Positions 9,384-17,662 of a stretch of DNA of 64,000 nt are shown here, piece by piece. Source of the DNA: Lactobacillus sp. (GTDB taxonomy: Bacteria > Bacillota > Bacilli > Lactobacillales > Lactobacillaceae); the NCBI GenBank assembly GCA_022484695.1, contig JAKVKU010000002.1, positions 241,579 to 305,578 on the forward strand. The letters run 5' to 3'. A program made the translations under genes and the position numbers. Position 1 is the stretch's first letter. The number at the start of each line of letters is the position of its first letter. The notes below the pieces were generated by a model. It searched no databases. It was not told the DNA's origin and was given only the letters and a program-made list of their open reading frames with translations.

Positions 9384-10685
9384 TTACTTGTTTTGTTGCG
9401 TCTTCCAACCATCAATTGAGTTTTTAACGGTCTTATCCCAACTTTGTTTACCGGCTAAATAACGTTGCAAGTTTGGTTGGAATGTATTTGGATCCCAAGA
9501 AGTGCCGGTATATGCTGGGAAGGCCCAACCAGTTGTGGCTTTTCTTTGAGAATAATCAAAGACAACTTGAGACAATGGATCGGCCATCTTGAAGTTATCA
9601 TAGCCTTTGTAAGCTGGGACAAAGTGTAACTTGTTGACAACATCTTTCTTGCCGGCCTCAGAAGTATAGAGCCAAGCTAAGAAATCAGTGGCAGCTTTTT
9701 GTTCCTTGGTAGATTTCTTTTTATTAACTGCCCAGTATAAGGAAGTGCCTACTGGTAATTTGTCTTCTTGACCTTTAACTGGAATTGGAATCATGCCGAT
9801 TTGGTTCTTGGCAAAGTTTTTATCAATTTGTTCAACCGTTGGGTAAATCCAGTCCCCTTGTTGAATCATAGCGGCTTTACCTTGAGAGAAGTATTGGTTG
9901 ACTTGTTGACTGTAATCCATCTGCATCACTGGTTTGATGGAGAACTTGTTTTGCAAATCGATCATTTGTTTCATTTCTTCATTAGCTGTGAATTTCATCG
10001 ATTTAGAATCATACATCTTTTTAGCATTGCCATTGAATTCTTGGCCAAGATAAAGGTTGGCTAAGTGATCAGACAAGACCCAAGTTTCTTTCCCAGGTAA
10101 GGCAAAGACACCTTTAATGCCTAATTCAGATTTCTTATCATTCAATGTGTTCACAGCATTGACTAAGTCGTCATAGGTCTTGATGCTGGTTGGGTCGATG
10201 CCAGCTTTTTGGAAGACTTCTTTATTGTAAACAAAGCCATAGCCTTCAATGTTAAATGGAATCCCCAGGGTTTTGCTGCCGATTTGAACGGCTGAAGCGG
10301 TCCCTGGCAATGCGGCTTTAGCCACTTTTGTCTTAGATAAATCAGCGGCTTGGGCGGAGAATTGTTTGGCATCTGCCGGACCGGCCAAACTAAAGATAGT
10401 TGGGGCATTCCCAGAAGAGATCCGGGTCTTCAAAACCGGATTGTATTCTGTCCCCCCACCGATAGAAGAAACGGTGATTTTTACATTTGGATGGGTCTTT
10501 TCATATTCAGTGGCAATTTGTTTCAGTTGCTTGTTAACTTCAACTTTCCCCTGCAATATTGAAATTGTCGTCTTACCATTTGATGAACTAGAACTGGAAC
10601 TCCCACTGCTACATGCTGCTAATGCTGTTGTTGTCGCCAAAGCTGCCATAGCCATGACCGCAATTTTCTTCCAACCTATCTTCAT
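9384..10685 (-). CDS. malE: Maltose/maltodextrin-binding lipoprotein
   Basis: 433 residues. The N-terminus has a lipoprotein signal: positive start, hydrophobic core and lipobox LAAC with Cys25, then a Ser-rich spacer, so it is anchored on the outer face of the membrane. The rest is a group 1 solute-binding protein (SBP_bac_1) with Trp/Tyr residues typical of sugar sites. First gene of the transporter part; its own promoter with operator and cre lies directly upstream. Confidence 0.9.
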   Translation of the reverse strand: MKIGWKKIAVMAMAALATTTALAACSSGSSSSSSSNGKTTISILQGKVEVNKQLKQIATEYEKTHPNVKITVSSIGGGTEYNPVLKTRISSGNAPTIFSLAGPADAKQFSAQAADLSKTKVAKAALPGTASAVQIGSKTLGIPFNIEGYGFVYNKEVFQKAGIDPTSIKTYDDLVNAVNTLNDKKSELGIKGVFALPGKETWVLSDHLANLYLGQEFNGNAKKMYDSKSMKFTANEEMKQMIDLQNKFSIKPVMQMDYSQQVNQYFSQGKAAMIQQGDWIYPTVEQIDKNFAKNQIGMIPIPVKGQEDKLPVGTSLYWAVNKKKSTKEQKAATDFLAWLYTSEAGKKDVVNKLHFVPAYKGYDNFKMADPLSQVVFDYSQRKATTGWAFPAYTGTSWDPNTFQPNLQRYLAGKQSWDKTVKNSIDGWKTQQNK

Positions 10686-10730
10686 TTTAGATAGACCTCC
10701 TCAATAAATTCTTTTTGAATTACAATTTTT

Positions 10731-10785
10731 ATTATGGACTGATGAAAGCGATTGCACAATCCAAAAACCTATGTTACCGGTAACA
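10731..10785 (-). promoter_or_regulatory. malE promoter with regulator operator and cre
   Basis: Minus-strand -35 TTGTGC (10759-10754), 17-base spacer, -10 CATAAT (10736-10731). A cre-like site TGAAAGCGATTGCA (10743-10756) overlaps the -35. A perfect palindrome TGTTACCGGTAACA (10772-10785) sits 12 bases upstream of the -35. Confidence 0.75.
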
Positions 10786-10811
10786 GAAATCTTTTTATCA
10801 GTCGTTATAAA

Positions 10812-12113
10812 TTACAACTGGTGTTCTAGAATTAAAGGCTCCCCAGTAAAGGCAATGGTGCCATCCACGACGTTGGCCACCCGGTCGGTGATCAGTTCGG
10901 TGTATTCCCCGGAATCTATTGCCACGATCAAGTCCCCTTTAAAAGGCTGTAGCGCAAAGAGCCCCACCCGCTGTTGGGTGGCCGTTTCATAAGTAACCTG
11001 TAACACACTGCCATTTAAGTCGGTGACCTGATACTTCCCTTCAGCCATGATGGCAGCTTGCTTCAGAGCACTGAGCCGCTGGATGAAGTCCGATAAATCG
11101 GTTTTAGCTGGATCTGGTTGTAAGGCAATAACATCCCGATCAAACAGGGACGGTAAATGGGTAGCTTCAAATTCTTCGCCGGCATACAACAACATGCTGC
11201 CCTTTTCAAAATACTTGAAGGCCAAGGCATTGCGCCGAGTATCGATGTCTTCAATATAGCTGGCGGCCCGTTCATTGTCATGATTTTCCAAAAAACGCAT
11301 TTTCACATAATTCTTCGGATAAGTCACATCCATGCGATTTAATAAGCGGGCATATTCTGCCAAGGTCAGTTCACCCTTTAAGGTCGCTTTAAAGGCCTCG
11401 ATTACATCATACTCATAGGTCATATCAAAGGCTTGGTAGATTTCCGCATCTGAGGACTCCTCATAGCCCATATCCCGGACTATTTTAATAAATTCAGGAT
11501 GATTGGTCTCAGCCAGCCAAATGTAATGCTTGTCTGGGTCAACCGTGGCCACGGCGGCCCGAGCCTTCAGCCAAAAGGCCAGTGGTACCATGGGCGCCAC
11601 GTCACATCTAAAACCATCCACGTATTTAGCCCATAGTTGCAACGTTTCGATTTGATAATCCCAAAGTCCTGGTTGACTATAATCTAAGTCCACCACATCC
11701 GACCAGTCGGCAATGCGATTGCCCATTTGGCCTTGCTCATTTTTATAAAACCATTCTGGATGGGTTTTAGCCAAAACCGAATCTGGTGCCGTATGGTTAT
11801 AGACCACATCTAAAATAACCCGCATCCCCAATTCATGACTTTGGGCCACAAAGGCTTCTAAATCCCCAAAAGTCCCTTGTGTGGGGTCAATTTGCCGGTA
11901 GTCTTGGATGGCGTAAGGGGAGCCCATAGTGCCTTTGCGCTGGACGGTACCAGTTGGTTGAATAGGCATGAGCCAGACAATCGTCGTTCCCAAAGCCCGT
12001 ATCCGCGGTAAATCCGCCATAGCGGCTTTGATCGTGCCTTCCGGGGTATGGTTGCGGACAAAAATCGAATAAACAATATCGTTTCTTAACGTAATCGTGG
12101 TATCAACTGCCAT
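10812..12113 (-). CDS. GH13 alpha-amylase-family glucosidase (maltodextrin-active)
   Basis: 433 residues. The (beta/alpha)8 GH13 motifs are present: DVVYNHTAPDS (region I), GFRCDVAP with the nucleophile Asp (region II), WLAETNH with the acid/base Glu (region III) and FLENHDNER (region IV). It is shorter than most amylases and has no signal peptide, so it acts inside the cell on imported maltodextrins. Start ATG 12113 is preferred over GTG 12122 because AGGTG lies 7 bases before it. Its end is followed by the malE promoter. Confidence 0.85.
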   Translation of the reverse strand: MAVDTTITLRNDIVYSIFVRNHTPEGTIKAAMADLPRIRALGTTIVWLMPIQPTGTVQRKGTMGSPYAIQDYRQIDPTQGTFGDLEAFVAQSHELGMRVILDVVYNHTAPDSVLAKTHPEWFYKNEQGQMGNRIADWSDVVDLDYSQPGLWDYQIETLQLWAKYVDGFRCDVAPMVPLAFWLKARAAVATVDPDKHYIWLAETNHPEFIKIVRDMGYEESSDAEIYQAFDMTYEYDVIEAFKATLKGELTLAEYARLLNRMDVTYPKNYVKMRFLENHDNERAASYIEDIDTRRNALAFKYFEKGSMLLYAGEEFEATHLPSLFDRDVIALQPDPAKTDLSDFIQRLSALKQAAIMAEGKYQVTDLNGSVLQVTYETATQQRVGLFALQPFKGDLIVAIDSGEYTELITDRVANVVDGTIAFTGEPLILEHQL

Positions 12114-12127
12114 TTTATTCACCTATC

Positions 12128-13777
12128 CTATTTAAATTTTAGAACAACGCTGCTGTAAGGCGCCAAGGTCACACCCTGGGGCTGACAATTAGCCGCGCCA
12201 ATTTGATACAAGTTGCCCGCAATTTCTTGGGGGAAATTGACCTGTTGGTCGGTGGCACTGTAATTACAAACCACCGCCACTTGGGTTTGCTTAAACGTTC
12301 GTAAATAACCATAAACGACCGCTGGGGTGATCAAGAAGGCTTGGGCCCCTTGGGCAAAAACGGGTTGTTGCTTGAACTTGATGATTTGGCGATAACAGTC
12401 CAAAATCTGCGTCCGTTGAGCTTTCGTCGTCACTTGCGCCGCATCTTTTTCACCCCACTTCCACGGTCGAACCTCTGAAAATCCCCGGTATTGGTCGTTC
12501 GTCCAGGCCATGGGACCCCGGGCGGTCATCTTGTGGGTTTGATTTAATAAATCTAAAATTTCAGTATCTCGATAACCCAATGCCTTACTCTGGGCTACAA
12601 AGGGCGCCACTTGACCAGCATCTTCAAAGTCGTTCAGGTTTTGGAAGCGTTCGCCTTGTTGGCCTAACTCTTCGCCATAATAAATGATCGGCGTGCCCCG
12701 CTGCAGGTACATCATCAGCGCCAAAGTACAGTAACTGTTGGCAAAGTCAGTTGGATCCACATAACGCTCCGCCAAGCGGGCCATATCGTGATTGCTCCAG
12801 TAAAGGGCCGGTGGTGCGGCGACTTTGGCTTGAATTTCCGCAAATTCCCGCTTCATCCCCGGCAAATCTAGTTTTTTCAGCTGAAAGTTCGGGGGCAGTT
12901 TTACGTCAGTTTGCGTCGGTTGATCCACAATCGTGCGAAAGGTGACGGCACTATCGCATTCCCCGGGACGAGTATAGGCCGCCAGTAAATCGGGATTGGC
13001 CGAGGCGGCTTCCCCAAGGATATATAAGTCTGGATTCAACTGTTTTAACGCCGTAACAAATACCCGTAAATTATCATGAACCCCCGGTAAGTTGGCGTAA
13101 AACTCGGTGGCCAAATGGGGTTTTGGCGTCGTTGCCGGGTAGTTTTGGCGAAAATTGGCTTTGGCCGTATGAATGAAGGCATCCAATCTTAAACCATCAA
13201 TGCCTTTATTGACCCAAAAGGCCGCCACTTGAATCATGGCATGAATAACTTCAGGATTGCGCCAATTTAAATCTGGCATATGTTTGTCAAATAAGTGGAA
13301 ATAATACTGGCCGGTGGGGCTTTCTTGTTGCCACACACTGCCTCCGAAAAAAGAGCCCCAGTTATTGGGTTCGTGCTGTTTAAAACCATCTTGCCAAATA
13401 TAGTAATCCCGGAATAAGCTGTCGGGGTTATTCAAAGCATCTTTGAACCAGGGATGTTGATCGGACGTATGGTTGAGGACAAAATCTAAAATAAGATGCA
13501 TCCCCAATTGATGCACCTGTGCCACCAAAGTTTCAAAATCAGCCATGGTGCCCAGACTAGGCTCAATGGCAAAATAATTTGAAACATCATAGCCGTTATC
13601 CACCTGGGGGGAGCCGAAAATCGGATTCAGCCAAATCGTGGTGACCCCTAAGTCCTTCAAATAAGGTAATTTTTCAATAATACCTGGTAAGTCGCCAATA
13701 CCATCGTGATTGGTATCTTTGAAACTCTTGGGATAAATCTGATAAATCACTTGCTGGTCCTGCCAATCCCTGGCCAT
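12128..13777 (-). CDS. GH13 alpha-glucosidase / oligo-1,6-glucosidase type
   Basis: 549 residues from ATG 13777, which follows GGAGGTGG; a longer frame to 13873 would begin within the promoter. Motifs: DFVLNHTSDQHPWF (I), GLRLDAFIH nucleophile (II), ILGEAAS acid/base (III), WSNHDMAR (IV). The DQHPWF and QVDNGYDV segments are those of oligo-1,6-glucosidase, dextran glucosidase and trehalose-6-P hydrolase relatives. Intracellular. In this operon it most likely trims maltose-type oligosaccharides; the exact linkage is not readable. Confidence 0.85.
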   Translation of the reverse strand: MARDWQDQQVIYQIYPKSFKDTNHDGIGDLPGIIEKLPYLKDLGVTTIWLNPIFGSPQVDNGYDVSNYFAIEPSLGTMADFETLVAQVHQLGMHLILDFVLNHTSDQHPWFKDALNNPDSLFRDYYIWQDGFKQHEPNNWGSFFGGSVWQQESPTGQYYFHLFDKHMPDLNWRNPEVIHAMIQVAAFWVNKGIDGLRLDAFIHTAKANFRQNYPATTPKPHLATEFYANLPGVHDNLRVFVTALKQLNPDLYILGEAASANPDLLAAYTRPGECDSAVTFRTIVDQPTQTDVKLPPNFQLKKLDLPGMKREFAEIQAKVAAPPALYWSNHDMARLAERYVDPTDFANSYCTLALMMYLQRGTPIIYYGEELGQQGERFQNLNDFEDAGQVAPFVAQSKALGYRDTEILDLLNQTHKMTARGPMAWTNDQYRGFSEVRPWKWGEKDAAQVTTKAQRTQILDCYRQIIKFKQQPVFAQGAQAFLITPAVVYGYLRTFKQTQVAVVCNYSATDQQVNFPQEIAGNLYQIGAANCQPQGVTLAPYSSVVLKFK

Positions 13778-13788
13778 GTTACCACCTC

Positions 13789-13872
13789 CGCAAACGCTTT
13801 CAATTGCTGCTGCCTTAACTGTAAAGAAAATAGCGGTCCAGTTCAATCGAAAGATTGCTGTTACCGCTAACA
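13789..13872 (-). promoter_or_regulatory. Promoter, operator and cre of the GH13 genes
   Basis: Minus-strand -35 TTGAAC (13846-13841), 17-base spacer, -10 TACAGT (13823-13818). Near-palindrome TGTTACCGCTAACA (13859-13872) lies 12 bases upstream of the -35, the same spacing as at malE. A cre (TGAAAGCGTTTGCG on the minus strand, 13802-13789) lies downstream of the -10. Confidence 0.75.
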
Positions 13873-13880
13873 AGATTTAC

Positions 13881-14834
13881 CTATTTTTTTCGGGTGGAAC
13901 CGCCAATTTTTAACTTTGGTTGTAACAAACGCTCTTCTAAAGGATAATGGTTATCTTTGATCTTGCGCAATAATAATTCTGCGCAGGCTTCCCCTAATTC
14001 ATACATGGGTTGTTCCACCGTGGTGAGCTGAGGTGTGGCCACTTGATCCAAGAAAACCCCATCAAAGCCAATCACCCCATAATCCGTGGCGATTTCAGGA
14101 CTCATTTGCAAAATACCCTTTTGAATGCCAAAGGCCAGGCGATCGCTGGCGCAGATGAAACAAGTGTTAGGCGTGATCCGGGACCAGGTGGCTTCAATGA
14201 AATCCATGGCCAGGTGACTGTGGTTAGCGAAACGATGAATTTCTGGCATCCGTTGATTTTCCTGCATCACTTGAATGTAGCCATTTTCTCGGGAATATTC
14301 AAAGGGTTCCTTCACATCAATACCGATAAAAACCACCCGATCATAGCCTTGTTCTAGGGCATAACGGGTGGCCAGTTGGGTCCCCATTTCATTATTGGTA
14401 TCCACGAAGTCAAAGTGCCAGCGATTCTCCCCAAATAAAACCACGGGTAACTCCAAACGCTTGATCCAATCGTAGTCTTCATCCCGCATACCGGTGATAA
14501 TATAACCATCACTGACTCCAATATCTAAATGCTCGTCGGTCATCAACTGCAGAGAATATTGATACTTCGCTAAGTATTCCGCAATGCCCACCAATAGCTT
14601 CATATAGTAAGGTTCCGTGATATCAATATCTTCCAGTACAAAAAACTTTATCACTTGCGTTTTATTATTTACCAGAGCTTTGGCTGCCACATTGGGCCGA
14701 TAATTTAATTCATGCATGGCACTAAAAATACTAGTTTTCAGTTCATCGCGAACCAATTCCGGATGATTGATTGCCCGTGATACGGTCATTTTTGACACGT
14801 GGGCAACTTTGGCAATATCTTCTAACGTTGCCAT
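13881..14834 (-). CDS. LacI-family regulator 2 of the maltose locus
   Basis: 317 residues. N-terminal HTH is LEDIAKVAHVSKMTVSRAINHPELV, then the hinge LNYRPNVAAKALVN, then a periplasmic-binding-like effector domain ending GVIGFDGVFLDQVATPQLTTVEQPMYELG. Start overlaps the stop of the upstream LacI gene (TAATG). It is the regulator nearest the downstream promoter and a good candidate for binding the TGTTACCGSTAACA palindromes, but which of the two paralogues binds is not known. Confidence 0.9.
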   Translation of the reverse strand: MATLEDIAKVAHVSKMTVSRAINHPELVRDELKTSIFSAMHELNYRPNVAAKALVNNKTQVIKFFVLEDIDITEPYYMKLLVGIAEYLAKYQYSLQLMTDEHLDIGVSDGYIITGMRDEDYDWIKRLELPVVLFGENRWHFDFVDTNNEMGTQLATRYALEQGYDRVVFIGIDVKEPFEYSRENGYIQVMQENQRMPEIHRFANHSHLAMDFIEATWSRITPNTCFICASDRLAFGIQKGILQMSPEIATDYGVIGFDGVFLDQVATPQLTTVEQPMYELGEACAELLLRKIKDNHYPLEERLLQPKLKIGGSTRKK

Positions 14835-15850
14835 TAATTGGCCTCCCCTATTGTTAAATCAACCACAGAATCCCGCTCAATGATTTGATGCGGTGTAATC
14901 ATATTATTTGGCGCGTTTTGTTGCTGGGATAAATTGACGATCATTTTGGCCACCGCTTCCCCCAAGGCCACGGGGAAGACTTCCACCGAGGTTAATTGGG
15001 GTTGGGCGACTTTGGCAAAAATGGAGTTGTTAAAGCCCACCAAAGACATCGCCTGGGGCAAATGCAGTTGGGCCAATTGTCGTTGGACTTGTAAGGCCAA
15101 TAAGTCGTCAGTGGCGATCATCGCCGTGATTTGGGGATGTTGTTTTAAAAAGGCCCGTAAAGGTGGCCCGATAGCGTCCGCGGGTTCATTGAGACCTAGA
15201 TGATATTCATTGAGGCCCTCTTGAATCACCGCGCGCTGGTAACCTAGATAGCGATCCCCTTGGACCACTTGGGAGAAATCGTCGTATAAAAAGCCGATAT
15301 GGCGATGGCCCTTTTTAACCAAATAACTGGTCACATCACTACCCGCTAAAATATTATCGTTATCAACATAGCAAACATTCCAACTATCCTTGGCAGGCTT
15401 TCCCAAAAGCACATATTTAGCGTTGGATTGGGCCAGAAAATCTAAAATGGGATCATTCTTTTGAGAATATAATAGAATAAATTTTTCAATTTTATTCTGG
15501 GCGGTCATCATGGTGATGGACCGCACCAAATCAGTGACACTTTCCCCGGTGGCCACAGCGGTCAGTAAGTCATTGTCACTGGTGACATGATTAATGCCCC
15601 GGAGTAGCTCCACGAAAAAGGGATTGGAATACACCATTTGTTGGCTGGCGGGGAGGATCACCCCAATGGTCCGGGCATTGCTGGTGGCCAGATTACGGGC
15701 ATTGGTGTTGGGGACATAATTCAACTGTTTCATGGCTTTTTCCACCCGATGCCGGGTCTTAGCCGTAATGACCGAATTTTTATTCAATACCCGCGAAACT
15801 GTTGCTGGGGAAACTTGCGCCAGCTTAGCGACGTCCTTTAAGGTTGCCAT
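14834..15850 (-). CDS. LacI-family regulator 1 of the maltose locus
   Basis: 338 residues with HTH LKDVAKLAQVSPATVSRVLNKNS, hinge NYVPNTNARNLAT and effector domain ending LVGFNNSIFAKVAQPQLTSVEV. It starts the minus-strand operon behind a strong promoter with a cre. Only modestly similar to the second LacI protein, so the two probably answer to different signals or sites. Confidence 0.9.
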   Translation of the reverse strand: MATLKDVAKLAQVSPATVSRVLNKNSVITAKTRHRVEKAMKQLNYVPNTNARNLATSNARTIGVILPASQQMVYSNPFFVELLRGINHVTSDNDLLTAVATGESVTDLVRSITMMTAQNKIEKFILLYSQKNDPILDFLAQSNAKYVLLGKPAKDSWNVCYVDNDNILAGSDVTSYLVKKGHRHIGFLYDDFSQVVQGDRYLGYQRAVIQEGLNEYHLGLNEPADAIGPPLRAFLKQHPQITAMIATDDLLALQVQRQLAQLHLPQAMSLVGFNNSIFAKVAQPQLTSVEVFPVALGEAVAKMIVNLSQQQNAPNNMITPHQIIERDSVVDLTIGEAN

Positions 15851-15882
15851 AAAATCCTCCTCCTTTTTGACTTGTTCAATTA

Positions 15883-15920
15883 ATCATAAGCGAAATTGTA
15901 ATATCGTGCAAGCGGTTTCG
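15883..15920 (-). promoter_or_regulatory. Promoter and cre of the lacI pair
   Basis: Minus-strand -35 TTGCAC (15911-15906), 17-base spacer, -10 TATGAT (15888-15883). TGCAAGCGGTTTCG (15907-15920) matches a cre and overlaps the -35, which suggests CcpA repression. Confidence 0.75.
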
Positions 15921-15988
15921 TAAAAAGGCGATTTTTATACGCCATTTGTAGAGTTGATTTAAATAAGCCTGTATTGCCAAGCATGCAA

Positions 15989-16017
15989 TTGAATTATCTT
16001 TTTGAATTTAGTACAAT
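15989..16017 (+). promoter_or_regulatory. Promoter of a candidate antisense RNA
   Basis: TTGAAT (15989-15994), 17-base spacer, TACAAT (16012-16017) on the plus strand, with no plus-strand protein gene until 16657. Confidence 0.65.
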
Positions 16018-16023
16018 GAAGCC

Positions 16024-16126
16024 GTTGAAAAGAAGCCGTTAGGTCCTGGCAAAAGACCCTAACGACTTCAATCTTGGTTCCGAAATGACTTTTGGGTTAA
16101 GCTAACCTTTGTGGTTAGCTTTTTTT
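16024..16126 (+). ncRNA. Candidate antitoxin antisense RNA (about 100 nt)
   Basis: Bounded by the promoter at 15989-16017 and a rho-independent terminator (AAGCTAACC / GGTTAGCTT, 16099-16120, then a T-run to 16126). The terminator overlaps the 3' end of the oppositely coded peptide gene. The 5' hairpin (16033-16068) exposes CGTTAGGTCCTGG (16037-16049). Its two halves are repeated at 16279-16297 in the DNA giving the toxin mRNA leader, so the RNAs could pair there as well. This layout is that of Fst/RNAII-type type I antitoxins. No homologue is recognised. Confidence 0.5.
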
Positions 16127-16197
16127 ATTGCGTATACCTTAGCAAAACTAACGCAAGCTATGCTAAAGGCATACACCGCCAACGCAAAAAGTAACAT
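16102..16197 (-). CDS. Small hydrophobic peptide, candidate type I toxin (31 aa)
   Basis: ATG 16197 behind GGAGG (16211-16207), stop TAG at 16104-16102. The first 20 or so residues are one membrane segment (LLFALAVYAFSIACVSFA), followed by a basic tail ending KKANHKG. This is the shape of Fst-, Ldr- and Ibs-type toxins, but I do not recognise a specific family. Its leader holds a perfect hairpin (GGTAGTT/AACTACC, 16296-16313) and a GGGGGT/ACCCCC pair. An overlapping short frame (16232-16158) starts just upstream. The mRNA probably ends in the hairpin at 16068-16033. Confidence 0.5.
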   Translation of the reverse strand: MLLFALAVYAFSIACVSFAKVYAIKKANHKG

Positions 16198-16333
16198 CGA
16201 TTTAAACCTCCAAGCCTTCCTGAATTGAGCATAATAACCACCCCCGCTGTTCAAATGTTGAAAGGGGGTACACCATCTCGTTAACCACTAGTCCTGGTAG
16301 TTTAGTAACTACCCGCTTGCCACACATAGCTTT

Positions 16334-16363
16334 AGTATACTAAAATTTTCCGGGGTTCATCAA
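16334..16363 (-). promoter_or_regulatory. Promoter of the candidate toxin mRNA
   Basis: Minus-strand -35 TTGATG (16363-16358), 18-base spacer, -10 TATACT (16339-16334). The -10 lies inside the perfect palindrome TTTAGTATACTAAA (16331-16344). Confidence 0.55.
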
Positions 16364-16656
16364 GATAAAGGGGCTGTTAATTTCCTCGTCAACCAAGATC
16401 GTGATTCAACCCTTTTCGATTTAAGTTAATGCCCTGAATAATATCTATAAAACATACTCTCTGTTTCTAGACCTCCAAAATTCCTCCAGATCACACCTGA
16501 AAAATTTTTGCTTTTCTTTGCTCCTTTACATTATAGAAGTTCAATATGGCATCATGGCATCTCTATATGAAAACGAAATCATGGCACCCATCTAAACTAT
16601 GATATAGTTATTGTTAACTTATTGAAAAGAAAGCGTTTAGAAAGTGAGGCCCCAAT
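16364..16656. other. Non-coding stretch, no gene recognised
   Basis: AT-rich region upstream of the DUF6483 gene. It holds ATGGCATC repeats (around 16547-16593), a possible -10 (TATGAT near 16600) and AAAGCGTTTAG (around 16629), which resembles a partial cre. No open frame with a ribosome binding site longer than a few codons was found. Confidence 0.5.
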
Positions 16657-17022
16657 TTGCAAAACGAAAGTGATTGGATCATGCGCCAAATCCATGCCTT
16701 TGCCGATGGTTTAGGCTATATTCTCGCCAGTGGTAAAGGTGGCGGCACCACCGAAATAGTTTTTCCAGAACACCAAGCTCAAAAACTGCCCCACCAAACT
16801 GAATTGCAACGTTTAATTACTGCAAAAGAATATGGTACTGCTGCCAAACGGCTATGGGCCTTACAATATGCCCTACCTGGCATTGAATTTATGAAACTGG
16901 CCGTTTGGTTGTTTGATACCTTGCGCCAGTATGACGATTCGACCTTGGTTCAAGGGAATTACTCAAGAAAAGCATTGGTGGCTGACTCACAAAAACTAAA
17001 GCGCTATCAAGGACAAGCATAA
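16657..17022 (+). CDS. DUF6483 family protein
   Basis: 121 residues from a TTG start behind AAAGTGAGG. The opening SDWIMRQI...ADGLGYIL and the following TEIVFPEHQAQKLPHQ..L match a small soluble family widespread in Lactobacillales (DUF6483). It is all-helical in appearance, with no membrane segment or catalytic motif. The gene is 13 bases before a deaminase gene and probably co-transcribed with it. Function unknown. Confidence 0.7.
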   Translation: MQNESDWIMRQIHAFADGLGYILASGKGGGTTEIVFPEHQAQKLPHQTELQRLITAKEYGTAAKRLWALQYALPGIEFMKLAVWLFDTLRQYDDSTLVQGNYSRKALVADSQKLKRYQGQA

Positions 17023-17035
17023 AAGGAGTTGCTAA

Positions 17036-17524
17036 ATGATGATCACGCCAGACACAGATTTAAAGTTATTGAAAAAATGTATTGAAATATCAAAAGCCGC
17101 CCGGCAAAACGGCAATACGCCCTTTGGTGCGCTGTTAGCTGATAACCAGGGTAACATTTTAATGACCCAAGAAAATATCGAGCTCACTGAACGCAAGTGC
17201 ACCGGTCATGCGGAATGTATGCTGGCTGAACGCGCTTCTCATGCGTATAGTAAAGCCTTCTTATGGGATTGCAGTTTGTATACCACGGCTGAGCCTTGTG
17301 TCATGTGCTCAGGGGCTATTTACTGGGCCAATATTGGCCGAGTGGTTTATGCCATGGCTGAACGTCGCTTATTGCAATTAACGGGTAGTAGTGAAATCAA
17401 CCCAACTTTTAATCTACCTAGCCGCGAAATTTTTCAACATGGCCAAAAAGATATCATGGTAGTTGGGCCCTTTGAAGAATTGGAAAGAGAAGCCGCTGCA
17501 GTCCATGCGGGTTATTGGAATTAA
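17036..17524 (+). CDS. Cytidine/deoxycytidylate-type zinc deaminase (guanine deaminase-like)
   Basis: 162 residues. Zinc site: GHAECML gives His and the proton-shuttle Glu, and AEPCVMCSGA gives the two Cys ligands. Length and the surrounding NGNTPFGALL and YWANIGRVVYA segments are those of the guanine deaminase / nucleoside deaminase branch rather than tRNA-adenosine TadA, but the substrate cannot be fixed by eye. Start could be ATG 17036 or the next codon; AAGGAG precedes both. Confidence 0.85.
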   Translation: MMITPDTDLKLLKKCIEISKAARQNGNTPFGALLADNQGNILMTQENIELTERKCTGHAECMLAERASHAYSKAFLWDCSLYTTAEPCVMCSGAIYWANIGRVVYAMAERRLLQLTGSSEINPTFNLPSREIFQHGQKDIMVVGPFEELEREAAAVHAGYWN

Positions 17525-17536
17525 TCCCTGGATTCA

Positions 17537-17585
17537 CTAAAAAAGTCTGTCATAGTGCTAATAAGGCACAATCACAGACTTTTCA
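17537..17585. terminator. Bidirectional terminator
   Basis: AAAAAAGTCTGT and ACAGACTTTT arms around a 20-odd base loop, between the convergent deaminase and mannose PTS units. Confidence 0.7.
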
Positions 17586-17662
17586 AATAGAAATTTCCCT
17601 GCTTAAACAGTTGCCACGAGTTTCTATCTTTAATAGAAAATCACAGTACTTTCCTTTCTTAA

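Noticed and set aside
10366..10707. 113-codon open frame on the plus strand
   Set aside because: Antisense to malE signal peptide and N-terminal domain; no ribosome binding site.
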